A stretch of DNA of 6,903 nt from CAWGCA01 sp963820955. GTDB lineage: Bacteria; Pseudomonadota; Gammaproteobacteria; Chromatiales; Chromatiaceae. This document shows positions 1 through 6,604 of the stretch, one piece after another. Location: NCBI GenBank assembly GCA_963820955.1, contig CAWGCA010000030.1, forward strand, positions 1 to 6,903, read 5' to 3'. Position numbers and translations under genes: made by a program. The notes beneath the pieces were generated by a model. That model was not told the origin of the DNA. It did not search any database and saw nothing but the letters and a program-made list of their open reading frames with translations. The stretch's first letter is position 1; each line of letters begins with the position of its first letter.

Positions 1-1779
1 CTCACATTTGATCTTTTTCAGACCTTCAATCAGTTTAGTGGCCCGCTGGAGGTGATTCATTAGATCCATCAGGTGGATCTGGAATGCCAACCAGGCGCCT
101 TTTGCATGGTGATCCCGAAGAGAGTCGCAGATCCACAGCAGAAGGTTTTCATCCTCCAACGCGGCGGCGGAGAGGTTGATGAAGAAACTCACCTTTCGGC
201 CTTCTTTGCGCTGTTCCGCAAGTTCACCTATCGCGTGATTTATGACCCAACGATCTATCGCAGCCATCTGGCCGGCCTGGTCGGCGCTGCCCATGAACTG
301 GCTTGGGGGGATCTCTTCGTTGTCCTTGTCCATCAGCCGGGTCAACACGGCATAGGTTTCCCGGCTGTCCCCCTGCAGACTGACAATGGGTTGATAGACA
401 AGCTTGAAACGGTCATCTTCCAGTGCCTTTTCGATCAGTTCGTTAAGCTCTTCCTCGTTGATCTCCTCGCCAAAACTGGGATGCATCTCCTGGTCGTCGT
501 AAACGGAAGTGCGGTTTCCCCCCTCGCTGCGCGCGGCTTCACACGCATGGTAGGCATGATTGATGAACTCCTGGCTATTGGGCACCGATTCGTTGAGGCA
601 GGCAAGTCCAATACTGCAGGTGGGCTCTGCACTCTCACTGCCGCTGCGGAATTTGTGCCGCTCGATGCTACTGCACAACCGCTCGGCCAGTGATTCAGCT
701 TCAGCTCTGGATGCTATCGCGTTCAGCAGTGTGAAGGTATGATCACCGAAACGTGCAAGCAGCGCGTTTTCATCGATAGTCTGTTCAAGCGTCCTGGCCA
801 ATTCCTTGAGCAGCGTATCGCTGGGAGCGAGACCCATACTGTTTCGTATCTGGTGAAAACTATCAATAACCAGATAGAACAGCCAGTAGTTACCCTCGAT
901 ATCCCCTTGCTTCGCGCTGGTTTCTTCCAACTGCTCCATGAAATAGGGCCTATTCGCCAGACCGGTTTGGGGGTCACTATTGCTGATCTGAAGGAGCTTT
1001 TCTTCCAGATCGCTGCCGATGGTGTTATTTCGGATGATAATCTGGGTACAAGGTTCGCCATCGATACTTGCCGGTGAAAATTCGAGTATCGCATCGAAAC
1101 TCTCACCCTCTTTGTTCTGGCAGCGTACCTCCAATTCAGTCTGCTCGGATCCCTGGGTGCGCAGAAATTTTTTGAATTTGCCTGCATCTTCCGGATCGAT
1201 CATGTCGAGAATGGGAAGACCCTCGATATCGTCCAGTTCGAGATAGCCAAACATATTCAGATAGACCGGATTGGCTCGGATATGCATCCCTTCATGGATG
1301 TAAGCGATGGCATCACGGGAATTTTCGATCAGAGTGGTGCAACGTGTCTCGGTTTCACTCATCCGGCCTTTTACATTCTCCAGTTCGCGGCGCAGGAGAA
1401 GATCCCCAAATTCCCTTTTTACTACCAGCTGTAGATGGAGCGGGTCGTCTCGGGATACCACATCCCTGGCGCCATCCTGCATAGCCTGGAGCAGGATTTC
1501 CGGCTCCTGGTCTTGATAGATGATGATCAGTGGGACGTCAGAACGGGACTCAAGGCACCGGTCTATAAAGGATTGAAACCCATTCTGCTCCGTCTCCGCG
1601 GAACAGAGGATAAGATCCAGTGCAGCAGTGTCCAATGCATCCGCCAGCTCCGCCTCTCTGGTTATATGGGTCGGGTGTATCGCCAGGCCTGCGTTACGCA
1701 GCGCGCTGATATAGCCCTCAGTAGCGTCGAGCGACGGCTCAATAACCAACAGATCTATTGCGTTTTCGGCTGTATTCAT
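1..1779 (-). CDS. fimX: FimX-like c-di-GMP receptor (REC-PAS-GGDEF-EAL), C-terminus cut by window edge
   Basis: A continuous reading frame runs from the ATG at 1779 to base 1 (593 residues visible). P. aeruginosa FimX is about 690 residues, so roughly the last 100 are missing. Domains: REC-like ~8-125, PAS ~145-250, GGDEF ~265-430, EAL ~440 onward. Segments such as DAIAYIHEGMHI (156-167) and IDRWVINHAI (508-517) match P. aeruginosa FimX as I remember it. All domains look catalytically dead. The REC phospho-acceptor position is Ser (DLILCS, 55-60). The GGDEF motif is RFGDHTF (343-349). The EAL motif is YAVLTRL (476-482), lacking the Glu, and the usual second acidic motif reads QIHLMDL (567-573). 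FimX family members bind c-di-GMP through the EAL domain and promote type IV pilus assembly at the cell pole. No good Shine-Dalgarno precedes the ATG. It is probably co-transcribed with the PilZ-like gene upstream. Family assignment is firm; retained c-di-GMP binding is inferred. Confidence 0.93.
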   Translation of the reverse strand, partial: MNTAENAIDLLVIEPSLDATEGYISALRNAGLAIHPTHITREAELADALDTAALDLILCSAETEQNGFQSFIDRCLESRSDVPLIIIYQDQEPEILLQAMQDGARDVVSRDDPLHLQLVVKREFGDLLLRRELENVKGRMSETETRCTTLIENSRDAIAYIHEGMHIRANPVYLNMFGYLELDDIEGLPILDMIDPEDAGKFKKFLRTQGSEQTELEVRCQNKEGESFDAILEFSPASIDGEPCTQIIIRNNTIGSDLEEKLLQISNSDPQTGLANRPYFMEQLEETSAKQGDIEGNYWLFYLVIDSFHQIRNSMGLAPSDTLLKELARTLEQTIDENALLARFGDHTFTLLNAIASRAEAESLAERLCSSIERHKFRSGSESAEPTCSIGLACLNESVPNSQEFINHAYHACEAARSEGGNRTSVYDDQEMHPSFGEEINEEELNELIEKALEDDRFKLVYQPIVSLQGDSRETYAVLTRLMDKDNEEIPPSQFMGSADQAGQMAAIDRWVINHAIGELAEQRKEGRKVSFFINLSAAALEDENLLLWICDSLRDHHAKGAWLAFQIHLMDLMNHLQRATKLIEGLKKIKCE

Positions 1780-1792
1780 ACCAGTAGAGGTG

Positions 1793-1806
1793 CACAGGGG
1801 GCTGTG
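1793..1806 (-). other. Small GC-rich hairpin just upstream of the fimX start
   Basis: On the minus-strand transcript the sequence reads CACAG-CCCC-CTGTG, a perfect 5-bp stem with a 4-nt loop, ending 13 nt before the fimX ATG. An adjoining GGGGCCCC (1806-1813) could pair alternatively with the C-rich loop. No recognisable Shine-Dalgarno lies between the hairpin and the start codon. It may influence fimX translation, but a stem this short could also be chance. No U-run follows, so it is not a terminator. Confidence 0.3.
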
Positions 1807-1822
1807 GGGCCCCGCTTATTAG

Positions 1823-2035
1823 TTAACGGCAAAGACTGAACTGAATGGTAGCAGAATCCGTCTGCCTATCCTTATCATATTGCGTCCAATACTCAGCCAG
1901 GTTTAACGGTGTTGCGATGCTTGAGCCCCGGAGGCTTCTAGCATGCGTCTCAAAACTGTCTCCGTGGGTCTGCCCTGGCAGTGGATTGCTCCTGTATTGA
2001 ACGTAATCGGGTGGCACTCTATTCAGTTCGGCCAT
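1823..2035 (-). CDS. Possible small protein (70 aa) between the PilZ-like gene and fimX
   Basis: An open frame starts with ATG at 2035, inside the last codons of the PilZ-like gene (17-bp overlap, different frame), and ends with TAA at 1823, leaving 43 bp to fimX. The product begins MAELNRVPPDYVQYRSN and ends ATIQFSLCR. It is hydrophilic, with no signal peptide, membrane segment or motif I recognise. An earlier in-frame ATG at 2065 would add 10 residues but deepen the overlap to 47 bp. In favour: it fills an otherwise empty 239-bp gap between same-strand genes. Against: no Shine-Dalgarno, several rare Arg codons (AGA, AGG), near-neutral third-position GC, and a length that could arise by chance. 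Function unknown. If it is not real, this stretch is a long operon spacer with no other visible content. Confidence 0.35.
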   Translation of the reverse strand: MAELNRVPPDYVQYRSNPLPGQTHGDSFETHARSLRGSSIATPLNLAEYWTQYDKDRQTDSATIQFSLCR

Positions 2036-3800
2036 CGTCGAGTTGATCGAATTGAAAATGGGCAAAGCTGCCGGTGCTTTCCAGCAGGCGGGTCAGGCGC
2101 ACCTGCCTCTCCCGGGAGCCATCGTCAATAGAGAGCTGATCACCGGTCTTGAAAGGAATCGCGGGCAGGATAAGGGTGGCCGGCCGATTCGAGGTTTTCA
2201 ACTCCGGCAGCAGCAGACCTTCCCTGGGTGGCTGGGTATGGTCAGAGGCATCCGAAAGCCGGGCAGAGACGGGTGCTGCACTGGGTGAGATCAGTTCCAT
2301 GCCTACGCTCAGTCCTACTCCCGGGATATGCTTCAACCAGCGGCTGACGCCAATATTGAAGATGTTTTGATCGCTCGCCGATTGGATACCCAGAATTTCC
2401 CCGACTCTTAGCCTGGGCGCATCTGATCCCTGCCAGCGGATGCAGTATCCGTTAGCGCTCTGGTTAACCGTTGTACAGGAGAAGGGCTCAGCTACCACCT
2501 CTTCGCTGTCTATGGCCCAGTAAGAGGGTTGGTTTTTGTGCTGCGTTAGGTGATCGACCCCGCGCGGGTTGCTCAGATTTTGTTCCCCGCCATCCAGGTG
2601 CATCAGCTTATAGGCAGTTGATTCCTCGGATGTATAGAGCATGGTGTTGATGAGCGGCCTGTTATGCGGAGGCTGAAACCAGTCGAATTCCTGCTCCTGG
2701 GGTGAGGATTGAGACTCAGTTTCCTTCACGCGCGCTAGCTTTTTGGCGTTGAGCGTTGCATGGAGGGCGGGAATACCTACAACATTTATTAGTTCGCAAT
2801 CGAGCTGGGTGCGCAGGAACTTCCTTTTTCGCATGGTGCTGAAGGCCTGGATCATCTGGCGGTTAAGCTGTTTCACCGCCCGCTCATCGACACCCAGGTT
2901 TTCTCCCGCAGGTCGTTTCAATGGGGGATGATCCAACGTTTCCCCCAGCCACTGTACCAGACGGCGAGTGTTCAATTCGCGACAGCCTTTCTCTATTCCA
3001 CCGCTTTGCAGGTCCCGATGGATTGGCGGCAGATCAGAATCAAGCCTGGTAATGAACAGTCCGATCGATTGAGCATGAGGTTTCAATCTTCCCAGGGATG
3101 TCAGACGTGCCCAGGCTGGCAATTGAAGTTGAATATATTCGATCTCCTTTTGCCTCAGGCGGTAGGGGGAACTGATGGAGAACAGAAGTATCTGCCCATA
3201 CAGGTCGCCGATGGTAGCGTTTTCGCTATTCTCTTCCGCTTCCTTGACCGGTAAATCGAGGATTTGATTTTTTTCCGCATAGGCGAACAATCCGTGGAGT
3301 TCGTTCCAGGTGCCCTGGGGGTAGGGTTCGTATACAACAACGGATCGATACAGCACCCTGGACAGACAGCGTATGGCCCGATGGATGGCGATTACCAAAA
3401 GTTTCCGATCGGATCTTCTCTTTTTAACGCGGATCAGCTGATCGATGATGAGTTTGTAGGAGATCGCCAGTTCAGCATGGAGTTCCCTGTCAAGGAGGGC
3501 GATTTTCCGGTTCTTCTCGGACAGGGGAAAGGCCAGCTCTAAATAGCATTTTTTAAGATTGTCAGAGAGATATGCAACGGGTTGAAGAAACAGCTCGGCA
3601 ATCTTTATCCTCGCCAGATGTGGGATATCGAGGCGATTGAGTTCGAAAATAGCCTCGAATATTTGCCGCGAGCTTTCCCCCGCGTCGGCGAGCGGAAGGC
3701 GCTTAAGCCACGAGTTCAGCTCGTTCGGGGTGGTGGCAAACGAACCATCGGATACCGCGGAACGATCGGGAAGGTGGAGTTCGAGGCTATTCTCTGACAT
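2019..3800 (-). CDS. Uncharacterised PilZ-like protein encoded next to FimX
   Basis: A 593-residue, apparently soluble protein with no signal peptide or obvious membrane segment. Residues ~30-360 are mostly helical in character and include SSPYRLRQ at 210-217, a segment typical of large uncharacterised proteobacterial proteins with a C-terminal PilZ domain (from memory). A charged linker (~355-375) follows. The C-terminal part contains NQSANG at 446-451, matching the PilZ [D/N]xSxxG motif, then IGVSRWLK (483-490) and VGMELIS (499-505), as in the later PilZ strands. The usual RxxxR c-di-GMP motif is not visible before NQSANG (the preceding residues are EEVVAEPFSCTTV), so ligand binding is uncertain. 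A similarly placed hypothetical gene lies between psd and fimX in P. aeruginosa, as I remember. A TATAAT box lies 59 bp upstream; the ribosome site is weak. The likely role is in c-di-GMP or type IV pilus control, inferred from context only. Confidence 0.85.
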   Translation of the reverse strand: MSENSLELHLPDRSAVSDGSFATTPNELNSWLKRLPLADAGESSRQIFEAIFELNRLDIPHLARIKIAELFLQPVAYLSDNLKKCYLELAFPLSEKNRKIALLDRELHAELAISYKLIIDQLIRVKKRRSDRKLLVIAIHRAIRCLSRVLYRSVVVYEPYPQGTWNELHGLFAYAEKNQILDLPVKEAEENSENATIGDLYGQILLFSISSPYRLRQKEIEYIQLQLPAWARLTSLGRLKPHAQSIGLFITRLDSDLPPIHRDLQSGGIEKGCRELNTRRLVQWLGETLDHPPLKRPAGENLGVDERAVKQLNRQMIQAFSTMRKRKFLRTQLDCELINVVGIPALHATLNAKKLARVKETESQSSPQEQEFDWFQPPHNRPLINTMLYTSEESTAYKLMHLDGGEQNLSNPRGVDHLTQHKNQPSYWAIDSEEVVAEPFSCTTVNQSANGYCIRWQGSDAPRLRVGEILGIQSASDQNIFNIGVSRWLKHIPGVGLSVGMELISPSAAPVSARLSDASDHTQPPREGLLLPELKTSNRPATLILPAIPFKTGDQLSIDDGSRERQVRLTRLLESTGSFAHFQFDQLDDGRTE

Positions 3801-3858
3801 GGAGTGGCGCGCACCGTCCCAATTGCGGACGTTCCCTGGCTGCTTGAAAATGGTCTCT

Positions 3859-3864
3859 ATTATA
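3859..3864 (-). promoter_or_regulatory. Candidate sigma-70 -10 box for the PilZ-like/fimX operon
   Basis: The minus strand reads a perfect TATAAT here, which would put the transcription start near 3852 and give a leader of about 50 nt before the ATG at 3800. The -35 region is poor: at a 16-bp spacer it reads TATTTC, and no TG extension precedes the -10. A weak core promoter like this often needs an activator, which would fit the palindrome about 50 bp upstream. A weaker alternative is TTACAA (3914-3919) with TAGCAT (3891-3896), 17-bp spacer. Confidence 0.45.
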
Positions 3865-3916
3865 TCTCGTCACGAAAGGTGAAATATTGAATGCTACTAC
3901 AGCAGGTTACTGATTG

Positions 3917-3933
3917 TAATCGAATTTCGATTA
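3917..3933. promoter_or_regulatory. Perfect palindrome, candidate operator
   Basis: TAATCGAA, a single central T, then TTCGATTA: 8-bp arms with no mismatch. It is AT-rich compared with its surroundings and lies between the end of epmB and the candidate promoter of the PilZ-like/fimX operon, about 53 bp upstream of the TATAAT. A one-base centre cannot form a full RNA hairpin and no U-run follows on either strand, so a protein-binding dyad is more likely than a terminator. The binding protein is unknown. Confidence 0.45.
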
Positions 3934-3956
3934 ATGTTTCGCGACTGGAAGGGATG

Positions 3957-3978
3957 TCTCCGCAGGGGTTTTCGGAGA
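3957..3978 (-). other. Hairpin immediately after the epmB stop codon
   Basis: TCTCCG (3957-3962) and CGGAGA (3973-3978) form a perfect 6-bp stem with a 10-nt loop, beginning at the base after the epmB TGA. On the minus-strand transcript no U-run follows the stem (it continues CATCCCTTCC), so it is not a standard intrinsic terminator. It could protect the 3' end of the epmB mRNA or be incidental. Confidence 0.3.
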
Positions 3979-4986
3979 TCAGCACAGCTGGACTTTCGAG
4001 TCGGCCCCGGGATCGTCCCGCACCAGACGGGGAAGCAGATAGCCGGGCAGTCGCGCCCTGATCCTACGATGCAGCTGAATCGCTTCTGCTTCAGGAACCT
4101 CAAAATGGGCAGCGCCCTGAACGCGGTCCAGCAGGTGTAGATAGTAGGGCAGGATACCGCTGGAGAAGAGGCCCTCGCTCAATTCGCACAGGGTCTCCAT
4201 CGAATCGTTGACCCCCCGTAACAGAACGGACTGATTGAGCAGGGTGACCCCTTCACGGCGGAGTTGGTTCAGGGTCAGTTTCAGCGGTGCGGAAATTTCA
4301 CGGACATGATTGATATGGACTACCAGCGTTGACTGAAGACGGCTGGAAACGATGCAGTCGATCAATCGGTCGGTTATGCGATCAGGGACCAGCACCGGCA
4401 GTCGGCTGTGGATTCTGAGGCGTTTAAGGTGGGGTATACCCCCCAATGAGTTGACTAGAGTTGCTAGTCGGTCATCGGAAAGGGTCAGTGGATCACCGCC
4501 GCTCAGTATGACCTCCGTGATCTGCTCTGTCCGTTCCAGATAGGCAACCGTCTGGTTCCAACGCTTCCGGTCGATACTGAATTCGGAGTAGGGGTAATGG
4601 CGACGAAAGCAATAACGGCAGTGAATACCACAGGCACCGGTAGTTATCAGCAGGGCTCGGCCACCGTATTTGTGCAGAATACCTGGTGCGGCGGCCGAGT
4701 TCTGATCAGCTACCGGATCTGTGTTGAAACCAGCCGTTCTGATCAGTTCTGCGGCCAGTGGAAGTACCTGTCTCAGCAGTGGGTCGTCTGGATTTCCCCG
4801 CTCGATTCTGGCGGCATAGGCGGTGGGGACCCGCAGACCAAACTGGATTGCGGCGGCTCGCGCTGCCGGCAGCAGCGCCTGGTTGAGTTCCAGGTAGTCG
4901 AACAGATCCTCCACGCGGGTAAAGGCCCTGGCCAGTTGCAGTTGCCAGGACGAAGTCTGCCATGCAGGGTCGGTTCGAGGTATCAT
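3979..4986 (-). CDS. epmB: EF-P beta-lysylation protein EpmB (lysine 2,3-aminomutase family)
   Basis: A radical SAM, PLP-dependent enzyme that converts (S)-alpha-lysine to (R)-beta-lysine, the donor used by EpmA to modify EF-P. The 335-residue length is close to E. coli EpmB (342). The radical SAM CxxxCxxC motif is CGIHCRYC, with Cys119, Cys123 and Cys126 for the 4Fe-4S cluster. SGGDPL is at 162-167, a family-typical segment. YYLHLLDRVQGAAHF (281-295) is nearly identical to the E. coli protein. GADSK near the C-terminus places the PLP Lys at 331, corresponding to E. coli Lys332. Only four residues follow it, so the tail is shorter than in E. coli. LRVPTAYAARIERGNPDDPLL fits the family N-terminal region and supports the ATG at 4986. 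It is divergent from efp across 34 bp, the common arrangement in gammaproteobacteria. The Shine-Dalgarno is weak. Confidence 0.96.
   Translation of the reverse strand: MIPRTDPAWQTSSWQLQLARAFTRVEDLFDYLELNQALLPAARAAAIQFGLRVPTAYAARIERGNPDDPLLRQVLPLAAELIRTAGFNTDPVADQNSAAAPGILHKYGGRALLITTGACGIHCRYCFRRHYPYSEFSIDRKRWNQTVAYLERTEQITEVILSGGDPLTLSDDRLATLVNSLGGIPHLKRLRIHSRLPVLVPDRITDRLIDCIVSSRLQSTLVVHINHVREISAPLKLTLNQLRREGVTLLNQSVLLRGVNDSMETLCELSEGLFSSGILPYYLHLLDRVQGAAHFEVPEAEAIQLHRRIRARLPGYLLPRLVRDDPGADSKVQLC
4957..4986 (+). promoter_or_regulatory. Candidate sigma-70 promoter for efp-epmA
   Basis: CTGCCA (4957-4962, 4/6 to TTGACA), an 18-bp spacer and TATCAT (4981-4986, 5/6 to TATAAT) would start transcription near 4993, about 28 nt before the efp ATG. 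The -10 box covers the complement of the epmB start codon, so the promoter lies inside the epmB 5' end. This is forced by the 34-bp gap. Predicted from sequence only. Confidence 0.4.
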
Positions 4987-5011
4987 GCGCGGTTCCAGTC
5001 GGTTGTCGTGT

Positions 5012-5017
5012 GAGGAA
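5012..5017 (+). promoter_or_regulatory. efp ribosome binding site
   Basis: GAGGAA lies 3-5 nt before the ATG at 5021. It favours that start over the in-frame ATG at 4985, which would add 12 residues not found in EF-P and overlap the epmB start. Confidence 0.6.
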
Positions 5018-5020
5018 GAG

Positions 5021-5593
5021 ATGGCTAGTTACAGCACCAATGAGTTCAAGGGTGGCCTGAAAATCATGTTGGACGGTGATCCATGTTCCATTATTGAAAA
5101 CGAATTCGTGAAGCCAGGCAAAGGTCAGGCCTTCAACCGTGTGAAAATCCGCAATCTGAAAACGGGGCGTGTGATCGAACGTACCTTCAAGTCCGGGGAG
5201 AATGTCGAAGCAGCGGACGTGATGGAAGTCGAACTGCAGTATCTCTATAACGACGGTGAGTTCTGGCATTTTATGGACCAGGAGAGTTACGAGCAGTTCG
5301 CCGCCGACGCCAAGGCGGTGGGTGACAGTTTCAAGTGGCTCAAGGACGGGGATGTCTGTACCGTCATGCTCTGGAATGGGAACCCGCTGACTGTCGACCC
5401 CCCGAATTTCGTGATTCTCTCCATCACTGAGACCGACCCGGGATTGAAGGGTGACACCTCGGGTGGCGGTGGTAAGCCGGCTACCCTGGAGACTGGAGCC
5501 GTGGTCCGGGTGCCCCTGTTCGTGCAAAGTGGTGAGGCGATCAAGGTTGATACCCGCACGGGTAGCTACGTCTCGCGCGCCAAGGAAGAGTGA
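5021..5593 (+). CDS. efp: Elongation factor P
   Basis: A 190-residue cytosolic translation factor (E. coli 188) that binds between the P and E sites and promotes peptide bond formation on polyproline stretches. It begins MASYSTNEFKGGLKIMLDG, closely matching E. coli. The modification loop is EFVKPGKGQAF with Lys34 in the position that receives beta-lysine in E. coli. YLYNDGEFWHFM marks domain II, and TDPGLKGDT and VPLFVQSGE are the domain III signatures. The start at 5021 gives exact family length and has a Shine-Dalgarno. efp overlaps epmA by 4 bp and is divergent from epmB, so target and both main modification enzymes sit together. It is clearly not the Pseudomonas Arg32 type. Confidence 0.98.
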   Translation: MASYSTNEFKGGLKIMLDGDPCSIIENEFVKPGKGQAFNRVKIRNLKTGRVIERTFKSGENVEAADVMEVELQYLYNDGEFWHFMDQESYEQFAADAKAVGDSFKWLKDGDVCTVMLWNGNPLTVDPPNFVILSITETDPGLKGDTSGGGGKPATLETGAVVRVPLFVQSGEAIKVDTRTGSYVSRAKEE

Positions 5594-6579
5594 GCCCGAC
5601 AGAACCGGGTTTCTGGCAACCGATTGCATCCTTGGAACGGCTGCAGTCCCGGGCAGAAACAATGGCCGGCATCCGGCGCTTCTTTCACCGATCTGGTGTG
5701 ATGGAGGTGGAGACACCGGCCTGCTCCGCCGCTGCTACTACCGATCCCGCGCTCGACAGCCTGAGCAGTCGTTATACCGGCCCCGGGGCGTCTGACGGCA
5801 GGGAAATCTATCTCCACACCTCCCCGGAGTTCGCCATGAAACGCCTGCTGGCGGCGGGTAGCGGTCCCATATACCAGATCTGTAAGGTGTTCCGGGATGG
5901 TGAGTTGGGGCGTTTCCACAATCCAGAATTCACGCTGCTGGAATGGTATCGCCCGGGCTACGACATTCAGCAGTTGATGGGGGAAGTCGAGGTGCTGGTC
6001 CAGTCTCTGCTGCCAACTCCCCGCAGCGTGGAACGGGTAAGCTATCAGGGCCTGTTTCAACGTTTTCTGGGAATAGACCCCCACCGGGCATCGATCGAAA
6101 CCTTGCGCCGACAGGTTGTCGAGCGGGGTTTGCTGGGGAGTGGCAATGTGGACCTGCCGGGTCGAGATGGCTGGCTGGAACTTCTGCTGACCCACTGTAT
6201 CGAGCCGCAACTGGCGGACTCGGGTCTTTGTTTTGTCTACGATTACCCCCTCAGTCAGGCTTCCCTGGCCAGGATCAGGCCCGGCGATCCACCCTTGGCC
6301 GAGCGCTTCGAACTTTATCTCGACGGCCTGGAACTGGCCAATGGCTTTCAGGAATTGGCGGATGCAGCCGAACAGCGGCACCGGTTCGAACAGGAACTGG
6401 AACGGCGTCAAAGGGAGGGTCGGACACAGCCGCCGCTGGACGAACGTTTCCTTGCAGCCCTCAAGGCAGGTCTGCCGGACTGTTCAGGGGTCGCACTGGG
6501 TGTGGATCGCCTGTTGATGCGGATTACTGAAGCCAACCATATCAACGAGGTATTGGCCTTTCCGCTGGAGAAGGCCTGA
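5590..6579 (+). CDS. epmA: EF-P-(R)-beta-lysine ligase EpmA (GenX/PoxA/YjeA)
   Basis: A class II lysyl-tRNA synthetase paralogue of 329 residues (E. coli 325), without the N-terminal anticodon-binding domain. It activates beta-lysine with ATP and attaches it to EF-P Lys34. Motif 1 region: GVMEVETPACS (36-46). HTSPEFAMKRLL (76-87) follows. Motif 2: FRDGELGRFHNPEF (101-114). ELANGFQEL (248-256) is in the active site. Motif 3: GVALGVDRLLM (300-310). Ala302 appears to match E. coli Ala298, which in LysRS is Gly and helps set substrate specificity. The start is GTG at 5590, sharing GTGA with the efp stop, so translation is probably coupled to efp. AAGGA at 5582-5586, within the efp 3' end, is the ribosome site, with a rather short spacing. 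The N-terminus (GFWQPIASL) aligns with E. coli SWQPSASI, supporting this start. In E. coli epmA is unlinked to efp but near psd; here it is next to both. Confidence 0.97.
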   Translation: MSPTEPGFWQPIASLERLQSRAETMAGIRRFFHRSGVMEVETPACSAAATTDPALDSLSSRYTGPGASDGREIYLHTSPEFAMKRLLAAGSGPIYQICKVFRDGELGRFHNPEFTLLEWYRPGYDIQQLMGEVEVLVQSLLPTPRSVERVSYQGLFQRFLGIDPHRASIETLRRQVVERGLLGSGNVDLPGRDGWLELLLTHCIEPQLADSGLCFVYDYPLSQASLARIRPGDPPLAERFELYLDGLELANGFQELADAAEQRHRFEQELERRQREGRTQPPLDERFLAALKAGLPDCSGVALGVDRLLMRITEANHINEVLAFPLEKA

Positions 6580-6604
6580 AACCGCAGAAGGGGGACCGCT
6601 CTCA

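Noticed and set aside
73..693. 206-codon plus-strand open frame
   Set aside because: It is antisense to the GGDEF-EAL part of fimX, whose reading frame is supported by clear family similarity.
3957..3978. Intrinsic terminator for epmB
   Set aside because: A 6-bp stem is present but no U-run follows, so it is listed only as a hairpin.
4985..5020. 12-residue N-terminal extension of EF-P from an upstream ATG
   Set aside because: The extension is absent from the EF-P family, overlaps the epmB start codon and lacks a Shine-Dalgarno, whereas the ATG at 5021 has one and gives normal length.
4706..5716. 336-codon minus-strand open frame across the epmB start, efp and the start of epmA
   Set aside because: It lies antisense to efp and epmA, whose proteins match known families over full length. 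Its translation is low-complexity with no recognisable domain, as expected of a shadow frame.
5566..6411. 281-codon minus-strand open frame antisense to epmA
   Set aside because: It mirrors epmA codons; no family motif or ribosome site supports it.
6580..6604. Possible bidirectional terminator between convergent epmA and psd
   Set aside because: The 25 bp contain no stem-loop or T-run on either strand.
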